Assembly: GCA_963210315.1 (NCBI GenBank)
Contig: OY723307.1
Location: 1,798,001 to 1,862,000, forward strand
Length of the DNA stretch: 64,000 bases
Direction of reading: 5' to 3'
Source: Rhynchopus euleeides
Lineage: Eukaryota; Euglenozoa; Diplonemea; Diplonemida; Diplonemidae
Part shown: piece by piece, positions 52,438 to 62,115 of the stretch
Layout: each line of letters starts with the position of its first letter
Numbering within the stretch: the first letter of the stretch is position 1
Made by a program: the position numbers and the translations under genes
The notes under the pieces: generated by a model
What the model was told of the DNA's origin: nothing
Seen by the model: the letters and a program-made list of their open reading frames with translations, nothing else
Databases searched by the model: none

Positions 52438-54191
52438 TGAGCACGGCAGCATGCCGTGTTTGCGGCAGGTACTCCGCGGATGAAGAGTTCATGGCGGAGC
52501 GAGATAGCCATTATATCAGCAGCAGCATCAGCAGACCACAGACATGATCAGCAGCGGGAGGGCCGCAGGTCAGCCCCGTCCGAAAGAATGCGCCTGTTGG
52601 GTCGCATAATTATGTGTGTGGCTGAAGGCTGGGCATCATGTCCAGTCTGATGTCGCGGATGCTCTCATGAGTTTCAAGCAAACAGCATAGTTTTAAAAAA
52701 AACCAAAATCAAGTAAAATATTGCACACCACCTTTGATCACATGTTCCCACACGGGTGCATCAAGGCTGCTGTCGTCAAAAAATAATGGCAAAATAAATC
52801 AAATGGCAAAAAAAATGGTAAGAAACCGTTGCAAACCAAAATTTATAGTCTCTGCGCGTGCCTGTTGACTTTCAACGTCTTGATTGTTTTGGGATACTTC
52901 ATCCCCCAGCACTGTGTTTTCTTTGGGGGGGGGGGTATTTTTTATAAAAAAGTGCTGAGGTAGATTGTTCTTGTGCGGGGTTACTTCTTTTCAACCCAAT
53001 TGCTTTTTCGCCCTGGTGTGGGGTCTCCCCTCTACTCCTCACCCAGGCTGCGAGAACGCTGTCCCCTCATATTACATGATTCCACATCGCCATCCCTCCC
53101 CCACCCACCCACCCCCACAGACTCCAACAGACAGACGAGGCCCCGTCCATCACAGGGGAACCTCCGCTCAGAAGTGCAGAAAATGTGAGTGATGCCGCAC
53201 AAATTATGGCCGCACGCTGACACAGGTTGACACAGAGCGAAGGTTTCGCTGCTACACCCACTCCCCCGTTTTTATCTGCCCCACCGTGAAAATGAGTGCG
53301 GGAAGGGGGTGTGCTGACCAGAGTACTTCGCCAGAAGAACCGCACCGAGGTAGCCAGTGTGCCCCACACCCACGGCGGAAAAAGAAAAACAGGCAACATC
53401 ACAAATCAACGCCTTTTCTTGAACCGTGCGAGAGCTGAAGCTGTAATATCGTGTGCCTCAATTGCCGAGGGCACGAGGCAGTGGCCTTACCGCCAGCCAC
53501 TGTTCCCACCCCCTTCCCCCCCCATGGGCCTGACACCCTCTTTCGGACATTGTATCACGGGCGTTACCTTCTTCACACATCGGAGCGAGGGGTAGATTGC
53601 ACAGGGTGGGGTGTGTGTGTGTGTGGGGAGGGGACGTGTGTGGAGCGTGTCTTCGGCTACGGTTGCAACTGCGCACGTGCCTTCGCCACTTCCCCCACTC
53701 CCCTGCCCTCCCCGACCTGCCTCAACATGACCCTGTGTACCTTACCCCTTTTGCTCTGCGTCCGCCCGGCAGTGTATTCACATGGCCCAATCGCGGGAAC
53801 TGGAAATGGTGTGGCAAAAAAGGGGGGGGGGGGAGAGTGGGAGTGTGTGGGTGTGTTTTGTAGGGAATGGCAAAACAAAATACATCTGTGTTTTTATGTG
53901 TCTATTCCCTGCGTGACACAACCCTCGAACACGCCCCCCCCCCCCCCCCCCCTTTACCCTTCCCCCCCCACACGGTGATTGACACAACGGTTCCCCCCCC
54001 CCTTTTTCCTTCTGATTTTTTTGAATTTTTCTTCTTTTATCCCCCCACCCCTACCGTCTGCCACCACCCACCCACTCCCCCACCACCCGATCTTCGGTGC
54101 CCCCTGAGCAGAAGAAGAGATCGCCGAATGCGCTGTCCTGTGAAGTTGCCACTGCTGGATGTTTACCCCCCCCCCCCTCTCTCTCCCCCCC
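52438..54191. other. Intergenic with A-rich and poly-C tracts, no gene recognised
   Basis: A-rich stretch at about 52690-52830 (repeated AAAATAATGGCAAAA-like), a G run near 52925-52934 and long C runs at about 53934-53952 and 53993-54002. Pyrimidine-rich DNA precedes the MITE nest. No coding region is supported. Confidence 0.5.
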
Positions 54192-54237
54192 CACGGTGGG
54201 ATCTTGTAAATTTTACATGTATAACTACAAGTATATA

Positions 54238-55394
54238 CCGTATACGTAAATATTATGGAACGTAAATATTATGGAACGGGCCCATTTTTGCCCGATCCGT
54301 TCCATAATATTTACGTTCCATAATATTTACAGGGCCAGTTGGGGACTCGGTGGTGAGGATGGTTTGCCTCAGGAATCGCACGAAAAGTGCACGAGTAGGT
54401 CCCGTCAGGGACTCTGTATGCCGTCCGATCACCTGGTCCAAGTCCCCGAGTCGCAGAAAGCCCTGTAAATATTATGGAACGAAAAAAATCTGGAACGCCA
54501 ACCCACCAGCGTTCCATAATACTTACGTTCCATAATACCGTAAACGGAAAAAGGGTGGACCGTAAAAATGTTCCAAGTTCCCAAAAAAAGGCCAAACGTT
54601 CCATCTTTTTTACGGTCCACTATTTATTGGGACTGCATATGGAAAAGACAATGCGATTTTCGCCCGCGGGCTGGTGGGTTGCGGGGCGCGGACTGCGGCC
54701 TCCACGCCGCAGACTCCCGCACGTAGGCCTCCCGACCTCCCAGCTTTGGACCCTCCCTCCACCACCGCAACCAACACCAGCAAGAGAAGCAAGTCCTCCC
54801 TGCGTGTGGAAAGGGCACGATCACCACCACTCACCTCGAGACTCACCCACCACCACACCTCGAGAAGTGTAGTACCATGCAAGGAGCGTTCCGGTAGAAG
54901 TAAAAGTAGAACCTGATGCACGAGCCCACAAAAGCAGCCACAGTACGGCAGGGCGCGCAGACAGAAGCTGAGACCACCGGGCTCCCTCCAGATGTAAATT
55001 CGTGAATCAGTGCCCGGAAAATTCAGGGAAATCGTACTCCTTTAGTGTAGTACACCCTGCAGTAACTGTGGGAGAACAGTTCCCGGACGATGGTGAGCGC
55101 ACACTCTGTGCTGAGGCTCTGTGGTGTTAATCCTGCAGCTTCAGTCGTACGATTTCCTTGGTTCCTTCGCGACTTCGTCACGAAGGAACTCGTAAAAAAA
55201 ACCGCCAAGTCCACTATCCCAACCGTAAAATAGGTGGACCGTAAAAATGTTCCAAGTTCCGGAAAAATCCCATTTGTTCCATCTTTTTTACGGTCCACCT
55301 ATAGTACGGTTCACCTTTATTACGGTCCACAATATTTCCGTTTACGGTAATTACGTTCCATAATATTTACGTTCCAAAATATTTACGTATACGG
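54238..55394. mobile_element. Middle TIR element, relative of the cyclase-gene MITE
   Basis: Ends CCGTATACGTAAATATTATG and the complement of CCGTATACGTAAATATTTT with TA on each side. The uninterrupted right arm of the outer element shows ACAAGTATATACATG where the left arm is split, which confirms insertion at TA with TA duplication. Its 54270-54540 portion matches the 300-bp core at 42069 with a few substitutions. Confidence 0.85.
54538..55347. mobile_element. Inner TIR element of the nest
   Basis: Ends CCGTAAACGGAAA and TTTCCGTTTACGG, flanked by TA (54536-54537, 55348-55349). Inside both ends are hairpins built from GTGGACCGTAAAAATGTTCC and GGAAC...TTTTTTACGGTCCAC. The unique middle (about 54630-55200) has no recognised gene. 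Confidence 0.75.
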
Positions 55395-55396
55395 TA

Positions 55397-56000
55397 CATG
55401 TATTATACATGTATAATACTTGCATGTCAACTATTATACATGTATAATACATGTATATGCCTGAAATATACATGTAAAATACATGTATATCAAGTAAAAA
55501 TACAAGTATAATACTTGCATGTCAACTATTATACTTGTATTTTTACTTGATATACATGTATTTTACATGTATATTTCAGGCATTTACATGTATTTTACAT
55601 GTATAATACTTGTCATGCAAGTATTATACATGTAAAATACTTGCATGACAAGTAAAATACTTGCATGCAAGTAAAATACATGTATTTTACTTGCATGCAA
55701 GTATTTTACTTGTCATGCAAGTATTATACATGTATTTTACTTGTCATGCAAGTATTTTACATGTATAATACTTGCATGACAAGTATTATACATGTAAAAT
55801 ACATGTAAATGCCTGAAATATACATGTAAAATACATGTATATCAAGTAAAAATACAAGTATAATAGTTGACATGCAAGTATTATACTTGTATTTTTACTT
55901 GATATACATGTATTTTACATGTATATTTCAGGCATATACATGTATTATACATGTATAATAGTTGACATGCAAGTATTATACATGTATAATACATGTATAT
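55397..56000. repeat. Palindrome-dense ACATGTA / CAAGTA / TGCATG region
   Basis: AT-rich sequence made of TACATGTA, TACTTGCATGCAAGTA and related motifs arranged as large inverted blocks; for example, the block with TGCCTGAAATATACATGT appears in both orientations. It could extrude extensive cruciforms. Confidence 0.9.
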
Positions 56001-56041
56001 ACTTGTAGTTATACATGTAAAATTTACAAGATCCCACCGTG

Positions 56042-57838
56042 CCTGGACCCCACATCTCAGGAGTGTGACATCAAGTCTATATACCGGAGGCTATGAACGT
56101 GCTGCAGAGGAGAACAGGAAGATGCAGGCCTAGCTAGGGTGAACCGGAACCGAACCAAAGGCAAAAAAAAATGCGAAGAATGGAATCAGATGGGCTCAGC
56201 CAGTATAGTTGTTGTTGTTGTTGCTCTTGAGTTTTTTTTATTCCCCTTCTCCGTTGCGTGGCAAACCGAAGATATATTTTATATCCCGCACGGGGGGTGG
56301 TGTGGAGGGTTGTGTCAGATCACTGCTCCGTGCATCCCTCTGCACTGCACAGAGGAAAAGAAGAAAAGAGGAAAAGTGGCTGACGTGTGTGTCGCTGTGT
56401 GTGCGTGTGTGTCTGGGCAAGTTAATCTTTTTCTCTTATCAGCAAACCCAGCCAAGCCAGGTTAGCCCTGGCTGGCAAAGTCCTCTGCCTAACGCAGGGG
56501 TGTTTGGGTGTTGTGCCTCACGGTGTCCCCGCCCTGGGCTGCACATGCCTGCAGAGGAGCGTGCAGCACATACACAGAGCGAAGGGGGAACCCGTTTCGA
56601 CTTTCCTGCGAAGTATCGCACGCACCCACGTCTTCGAGTAAAGCGTGATCAACGCGTTTCTCCACTTTTCGTGAAACCACCACAGTACTCCGCCTCCCCG
56701 TACCCCACAACGCCAGTTGTCATCTGCTCTGATTCCAATATATCGCTGGGTTGCGCGCCGCAATCATTTTTGTTTTTGGTGGTTTGCCCGTGCCTGTATC
56801 AGCATGGCATGGGTCCGCTGGTGGATATTTTCAGAAACAGAACCATACAAAAATAGCCTCCCCCCCACACTCTGAGAGATCACTCAATGTCGTCTGCAAA
56901 TGAGGGCCCAAAACAGGCAGCCTGTCGGTGTCTCTTCTCGGCACACCCACTCACTCCTCCACCCTCCACCCGTACGCCCACCCATCCCTCTCCTCTTCCG
57001 TTGTTTTTTCTCCAGTTCGTGCCGTGCCACGTCCGTCCTGAGTCCAGATCCCAGGCATGCCCGGCAGTTATATTTTGTTTTCACTTCATCAAAGTTGACG
57101 AGAAAAAAATCAGCGAAAGTTCTTTCAAAGAAAGCCGAATAACGTCCTTTTCGCGACGCGCGCACACGCACGCACGCAACACACGAAGCCCGCATGTTTC
57201 ACGATGCGACTTCCAAAGTAATCACGGTTCATCTCTTCGTGCACTATCGCACAGCTTTGTGTCGCACGAGCTTTACTGTTGGACGCTCGAAAAGAGAGCA
57301 GAAAATCTAATTAAAGTCGTTGCATCTTTCATGGCAGAATGGCTTGAGTTCGAACCGTGATTATTTTGTTGCTGTGTATCTGGAAGTCGGTTCGGGACTG
57401 CCTCGGTGCATTATGGACGTGCGTTGGCCAGTGTCCTCGCAAAGTGCAGTGTCCACCCAGCTGGGCTACACACTGCACCGCTGCAGCAGAGATTCAAAAA
57501 AAAAATGGCAACAAATCTCTGCAGAAGAATTACCTTATGAACCTCTCGCTGCCATTTTTTTTCATGCGATACCACTGGCCATCAGTTGAAATGGTTTTGT
57601 TCCCCCTTTTCCTTTGTCTTTGCCTTTTCCCCCACTACCGTCCCATCCCCAGATAATGCCCTCCTCTTCGTTGCAGGAAGGCTCGAAACAACACGCCGCC
57701 GACGCGCGCACAATCCGGGATGTCTTTTTCTTCATAGTAACGAACCCACCCCGATGATTGCCTTCTCTCCCACGGACAACTCGATGGTTGAAGAGACTTG
57801 AACCGCCTGTTGTGCGAATGGACACTCCTTCTCATATC
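56042..57838. other. Intergenic, no gene recognised
   Basis: No frame with coding bias. Contains a short (GTT)n run near 56208 and T-rich stretches. It ends where the 1,830-bp tandem duplication begins. Confidence 0.45.
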
Positions 57839-59668
57839 TTCCCGGGTTCAGATTGGCACGAAGAAAAATCGAAACCACCTTGGGTGGTAACTTTCGGTTT
57901 CACGACTGCCTGTTCGTCTTGTATGCCAAGGGTGCCGATACATGTCAACACCCATGGTGAACAACCCGTTCATCGATTCGGTCGAACAAACTTGGGGGTG
58001 TCCCGCGCCTTCAAAAAACAAACTCATGTCTCTGTGCCTTTGCCTTTTCACCCCATCAGTATTGTATCGCGCATCGGCATGCCACACGGCCGCGTCGCCC
58101 CGGCGGGGCAGGGGGCGACACGCCGTGCAACGCGCAACATGAAGCATCACACATGCGGTAGGCAGCCGGAGGCGGTCGTCACTCAGAGGTGTTTCTTTTG
58201 TCAGCAGCCGTGGTGCCACGACGCCCACCCGCCCCTCTCCCCCGTCTGTGTTGTATTTCCGCAGACTTGACCCACCCCCCACCCCTGTGCAGCCCCCAGA
58301 TGCACCACCACCACCACCACCCTGTACAGGTCTATTGCCACTCCAACATATTTCATACAACAATGTGCACCGGATCCGCAGCAACGCAGCACAAGGCGGT
58401 GTCGTGGGTGCTGGAGTGCCTGGAGAAGCTGCGTATCGTGGGCCCCCACGATGAGTACGCGGCAGGCGGGCGGACGAAGCTGTACGAGCAGGTTCTGCAG
58501 TGCGCCGAGCGGGGCGAGAAGGTGACAGTCGTGCTCCCCGCCTTCCCCTTCAAGTCGCCGAACACCGTGGACAAGGTGCTGGGCGTGCTGCCTGACAGGG
58601 GCGAGGAGGTGGCGCTGCAGCGCCTGGAGCGCTTCTGCTGTGAGAGCGAGGAGCAGTACCCCCACGGCGTGGAGGTGGTCATCTTCAGCGACGGCCGTGT
58701 GTTCAACGACCTGCTCGGGGTGTCGGCGGAGCAGACGCAGGCATACCGTGCATCGCTGATCGAGCTGACAGAGGCACAGGGGCTCACGCACATCCGCTTC
58801 GACTCGCTGGAGGACTACGTGCCTGACTCGGCGCACCCTATCATGGACCTGATGAAGCGCTTCAACTACGCTGACACAGATGTGACCGACAGCATCAAGG
58901 CAGACAAGGCGCTGACGATGCTGTACGTCGGGTTCATGTCTGTGGTGAAGAAGGACCTCCCGCATCTGATGGCGACGCAGGGCCTCACGTCGCGCCGCAA
59001 GAAGGAGAAGTTCGCGGGGGGTGTCGCGAAGGAGATGATGAAGCGCAACATGGCCTTCAGCGACCTGGTGCAGGTGGAGTACCCCAACGCCGTGCGCTTC
59101 TCCATCCATGCCCACTCCAACGCGGGCCCGAAGTACGGTGTGCACCTGCTCCCGCCGAAGCGCGTTGTGTCGAGCAGCGAGGACGGCAGCGGAAGCGACG
59201 ACGCAAACGCCGACCAGGTGGTGCGCTCGCTGCCTGCCACGCCGTGGCACCACGTCGTGTGCGAGAACCTGGACGGCACAATGGAGACGGACTCGCGTGG
59301 GGCTGTCGACCTGGAGCGCTACGAGCTGGTGTGGAAGTTCGGGCGCCCGTGGTGCTTCCGTGAGAGGACGCCCCTGCGTGCCGCTGAGGCAGCGCTGCAG
59401 AAGCACGTCCCTGTGACGTTCACAGAGGTGCACAGCGACGCTGTGGCCAGCAGCACGGGCCCTGGGTACACGGTGCTTGTGGTCGAGGCGGCTGCCGGCA
59501 GCTGCCCCTCTGTGCGCGACGTGCCTGCCGCAACCCTGCGCAGCCTGTCCACACAGTACGGCACGGTGGTGCTGCGCGGGTTCCAGCAGACGCCGACCAC
59601 CAGCGACTTCGAGGCGCTGGGCGCGAGCCTGGGCGATGTGCTGACGTGGCCGCAGGGGAACGTCCTGG
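57839..59668 (+). repeat. 1,830-bp tandem duplication, unit 1
   Basis: Starts TTCCCGGGTTCAGATTGGCA and runs through the leader and first 435 codons of the isonitrile synthase gene to CGTCCTGG. The next unit follows with no gap. The two units look identical throughout, so the event is either very recent or an assembly artefact. Confidence 0.9.
58231..58264 (+). promoter_or_regulatory. Putative trans-splice acceptor, truncated gene copy
   Basis: Pyrimidine-rich CCCCTCTCCCCCGTCTGTGT followed by TGTATTTCCGCAG, ending about 100 nt before the chosen ATG. Inferred from composition and position. Confidence 0.4.
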
Positions 59669-59790
59669 TTCCCGGGTTCAGATTGGCACGAAGAAAAATC
59701 GAAACCACCTTGGGTGGTAACTTTCGGTTTCACGACTGCCTGTTCGTCTTGTATGCCAAGGGTGCCGATACATGTCAACACCCATGGTGA
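58363..59790 (+). pseudogene. Truncated isonitrile synthase-oxygenase copy
   Basis: A 475-codon frame. Codons 1-435 are the same as in the intact gene at 60193. At 59669 the sequence passes into the start of the second duplication unit and adds 40 unrelated residues (beginning VPGFRLARRK) before a stop. The isonitrile synthase domain is complete (LPAFPFKS, SDGRVFND, HSNAGPKYGV, TPWHHVV). The oxygenase domain is cut before its HxD metal motif and has no distal His or Arg, so it cannot bind iron. The product might still act as a stand-alone isonitrile synthase, so pseudogene status is provisional. The start was chosen as for the intact copy; an in-frame ATG at 58300 would add a run of histidines. 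Confidence 0.8.
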
Positions 59791-61498
59791 ACAACCCGTT
59801 CATCGATTCGGTCGAACAAACTTGGGGGTGTCCCGCGCCTTCAAAAAACAAACTCATGTCTCTGTGCCTTTGCCTTTTCACCCCATCAGTATTGTATCGC
59901 GCATCGGCATGCCACACGGCCGCGTCGCCCCGGCGGGGCAGGGGGCGACACGCCGTGCAACGCGCAACATGAAGCATCACACATGCGGTAGGCAGCCGGA
60001 GGCGGTCGTCACTCAGAGGTGTTTCTTTTGTCAGCAGCCGTGGTGCCACGACGCCCACCCGCCCCTCTCCCCCGTCTGTGTTGTATTTCCGCAGACTTGA
60101 CCCACCCCCCACCCCTGTGCAGCCCCCAGATGCACCACCACCACCACCACCCTGTACAGGTCTATTGCCACTCCAACATATTTCATACAACAATGTGCAC
60201 CGGATCCGCAGCAACGCAGCACAAGGCGGTGTCGTGGGTGCTGGAGTGCCTGGAGAAGCTGCGTATCGTGGGCCCCCACGATGAGTACGCGGCAGGCGGG
60301 CGGACGAAGCTGTACGAGCAGGTTCTGCAGTGCGCCGAGCGGGGCGAGAAGGTGACAGTCGTGCTCCCCGCCTTCCCCTTCAAGTCGCCGAACACCGTGG
60401 ACAAGGTGCTGGGCGTGCTGCCTGACAGGGGCGAGGAGGTGGCGCTGCAGCGCCTGGAGCGCTTCTGCTGTGAGAGCGAGGAGCAGTACCCCCACGGCGT
60501 GGAGGTGGTCATCTTCAGCGACGGCCGTGTGTTCAACGACCTGCTCGGGGTGTCGGCGGAGCAGACGCAGGCATACCGTGCATCGCTGATCGAGCTGACA
60601 GAGGCACAGGGGCTCACGCACATCCGCTTCGACTCGCTGGAGGACTACGTGCCTGACTCGGCGCACCCTATCATGGACCTGATGAAGCGCTTCAACTACG
60701 CTGACACAGATGTGACCGACAGCATCAAGGCAGACAAGGCGCTGACGATGCTGTACGTCGGGTTCATGTCTGTGGTGAAGAAGGACCTCCCGCATCTGAT
60801 GGCGACGCAGGGCCTCACGTCGCGCCGCAAGAAGGAGAAGTTCGCGGGGGGTGTCGCGAAGGAGATGATGAAGCGCAACATGGCCTTCAGCGACCTGGTG
60901 CAGGTGGAGTACCCCAACGCCGTGCGCTTCTCCATCCATGCCCACTCCAACGCGGGCCCGAAGTACGGTGTGCACCTGCTCCCGCCGAAGCGCGTTGTGT
61001 CGAGCAGCGAGGACGGCAGCGGAAGCGACGACGCAAACGCCGACCAGGTGGTGCGCTCGCTGCCTGCCACGCCGTGGCACCACGTCGTGTGCGAGAACCT
61101 GGACGGCACAATGGAGACGGACTCGCGTGGGGCTGTCGACCTGGAGCGCTACGAGCTGGTGTGGAAGTTCGGGCGCCCGTGGTGCTTCCGTGAGAGGACG
61201 CCCCTGCGTGCCGCTGAGGCAGCGCTGCAGAAGCACGTCCCTGTGACGTTCACAGAGGTGCACAGCGACGCTGTGGCCAGCAGCACGGGCCCTGGGTACA
61301 CGGTGCTTGTGGTCGAGGCGGCTGCCGGCAGCTGCCCCTCTGTGCGCGACGTGCCTGCCGCAACCCTGCGCAGCCTGTCCACACAGTACGGCACGGTGGT
61401 GCTGCGCGGGTTCCAGCAGACGCCGACCACCAGCGACTTCGAGGCGCTGGGCGCGAGCCTGGGCGATGTGCTGACGTGGCCGCAGGGGAACGTCCTGG
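59669..61498 (+). repeat. 1,830-bp tandem duplication, unit 2
   Basis: Second unit, same orientation, continuing into the unique 3' part of the intact gene at CTGGAG (61496-61501), where unit 1 instead reads CTGGTT at the junction. Confidence 0.9.
60061..60094 (+). promoter_or_regulatory. Putative trans-splice acceptor, intact gene copy
   Basis: Same tract as at 58231-58264: C/T-rich run, then TTGTATTTCCGCAG. Leader to the chosen ATG about 98 nt. Confidence 0.4.
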
Positions 61499-62115
61499 AG
61501 CTGAAGAAGGTGGAGGGTGCGAAGATCCTGGCCTTCACCCAGGAGGCACTCCCCTTCCACTACGACGGGATGTTCAAGCAGAAGGAGGGCGAAGCCAGGC
61601 TCGGCGACGTGCCCGCCTTCCAGTTCTTCCAGTGCGTGCAGGAGTACCCGACGCCGGAGGACCCCTGCAACGGGCGGACGCTCTTCACCGACACACGCAG
61701 GGTCCTTGCATCGCTGACGCAAGCTGAGGGGGCGCTGCTGCGCAGCACAGTCCTGACCTACCGCACCCCCGAGAACGCAATGTTCGGACACGACGTCCTC
61801 CCGCACGTGTCCCCTGTGGTGTGCCCGCACCCCCTGACAGGGGAGGATGTGATTCGCTTTGCCGAGCCCTGTGGGGGGACACAGCCCCACATCCTCGAGA
61901 TCGCGGCCGACCAGGGTGGCAGTGATGCCGAACGTGCCGAGAAGGTGAGCAAGGTGTGCGACCTGCTGATGTCGCTGGTCTACGACACCCGCTTCTGCTA
62001 CTCGCACATGTGGCGCAAGGGTGATTATGTCTTGGCTGACAACCACGGGCAGGTGCACGCGCGGACCACGCTGCGCGAGGTGGGGCGCGAGGTTCGCCGC
62101 GTGCAGTTCAACTGA
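60193..62115 (+). CDS. Isonitrile (isocyanide) synthase fused to TauD-type Fe(II)/2OG oxygenase
   Basis: A predicted 640-aa two-domain enzyme. Residues about 8-335 match the PvcA/IsnA/Dit1 family, which converts the amino group of an amino acid (Tyr or Trp in bacteria) to an isonitrile using ribulose-5-phosphate. Visible motifs are LPAFPFKSPN (58-67), PDRGEEVALQRLE, FSDGRVFNDLLGV (108-120), HSNAGPKYGV (251-260) and TPWHHVV. Residues about 370-640 match the PvcB/IsnB oxygenase: LPFHYDGMFK with iron ligands His 456 and Asp 458, and ADNHGQVHAR with His 622 and Arg 624 (2-oxoglutarate). In bacteria these are separate neighbouring genes; two-domain fusions are known from fungi. No signal peptide is seen, so it is probably cytosolic. 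The ATG at 60193 was chosen because the domain begins right after it; 60130 would add a His-run. Substrate and product are unknown. Confidence 0.88.
   Translation: MCTGSAATQHKAVSWVLECLEKLRIVGPHDEYAAGGRTKLYEQVLQCAERGEKVTVVLPAFPFKSPNTVDKVLGVLPDRGEEVALQRLERFCCESEEQYPHGVEVVIFSDGRVFNDLLGVSAEQTQAYRASLIELTEAQGLTHIRFDSLEDYVPDSAHPIMDLMKRFNYADTDVTDSIKADKALTMLYVGFMSVVKKDLPHLMATQGLTSRRKKEKFAGGVAKEMMKRNMAFSDLVQVEYPNAVRFSIHAHSNAGPKYGVHLLPPKRVVSSSEDGSGSDDANADQVVRSLPATPWHHVVCENLDGTMETDSRGAVDLERYELVWKFGRPWCFRERTPLRAAEAALQKHVPVTFTEVHSDAVASSTGPGYTVLVVEAAAGSCPSVRDVPAATLRSLSTQYGTVVLRGFQQTPTTSDFEALGASLGDVLTWPQGNVLELKKVEGAKILAFTQEALPFHYDGMFKQKEGEARLGDVPAFQFFQCVQEYPTPEDPCNGRTLFTDTRRVLASLTQAEGALLRSTVLTYRTPENAMFGHDVLPHVSPVVCPHPLTGEDVIRFAEPCGGTQPHILEIAADQGGSDAERAEKVSKVCDLLMSLVYDTRFCYSHMWRKGDYVLADNHGQVHARTTLREVGREVRRVQFN

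Larger units (their letters stand above)
54192..56041. mobile_element. Outer TIR element of a three-level nest
   Basis: Termini CACGGTGGGATCTTGTAAAT at the left and its complement at the right extend inward for about 45 bp (…TTTTACATGTATAACTACAA). The element's own interior, about 55397-56000, is a dense set of interlocking palindromes of ACATGTA, CAAGTA and TGCATG. A second element (54238-55394) is inserted in its left arm and contains a third (54538-55347). Confidence 0.8.

Noticed and set aside
57330-57360. tRNA-like B box (GAGTTCGAACCG)
   Set aside because: No A box at a suitable distance and no cloverleaf pairing; a chance match.
60130-60150. Run of histidine codons just after an ATG, resembling an affinity tag
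   Set aside because: It lies in native leader sequence present in both duplication units, with no vector-like flanks. It is a CAC repeat, probably untranslated if translation starts at 60193.
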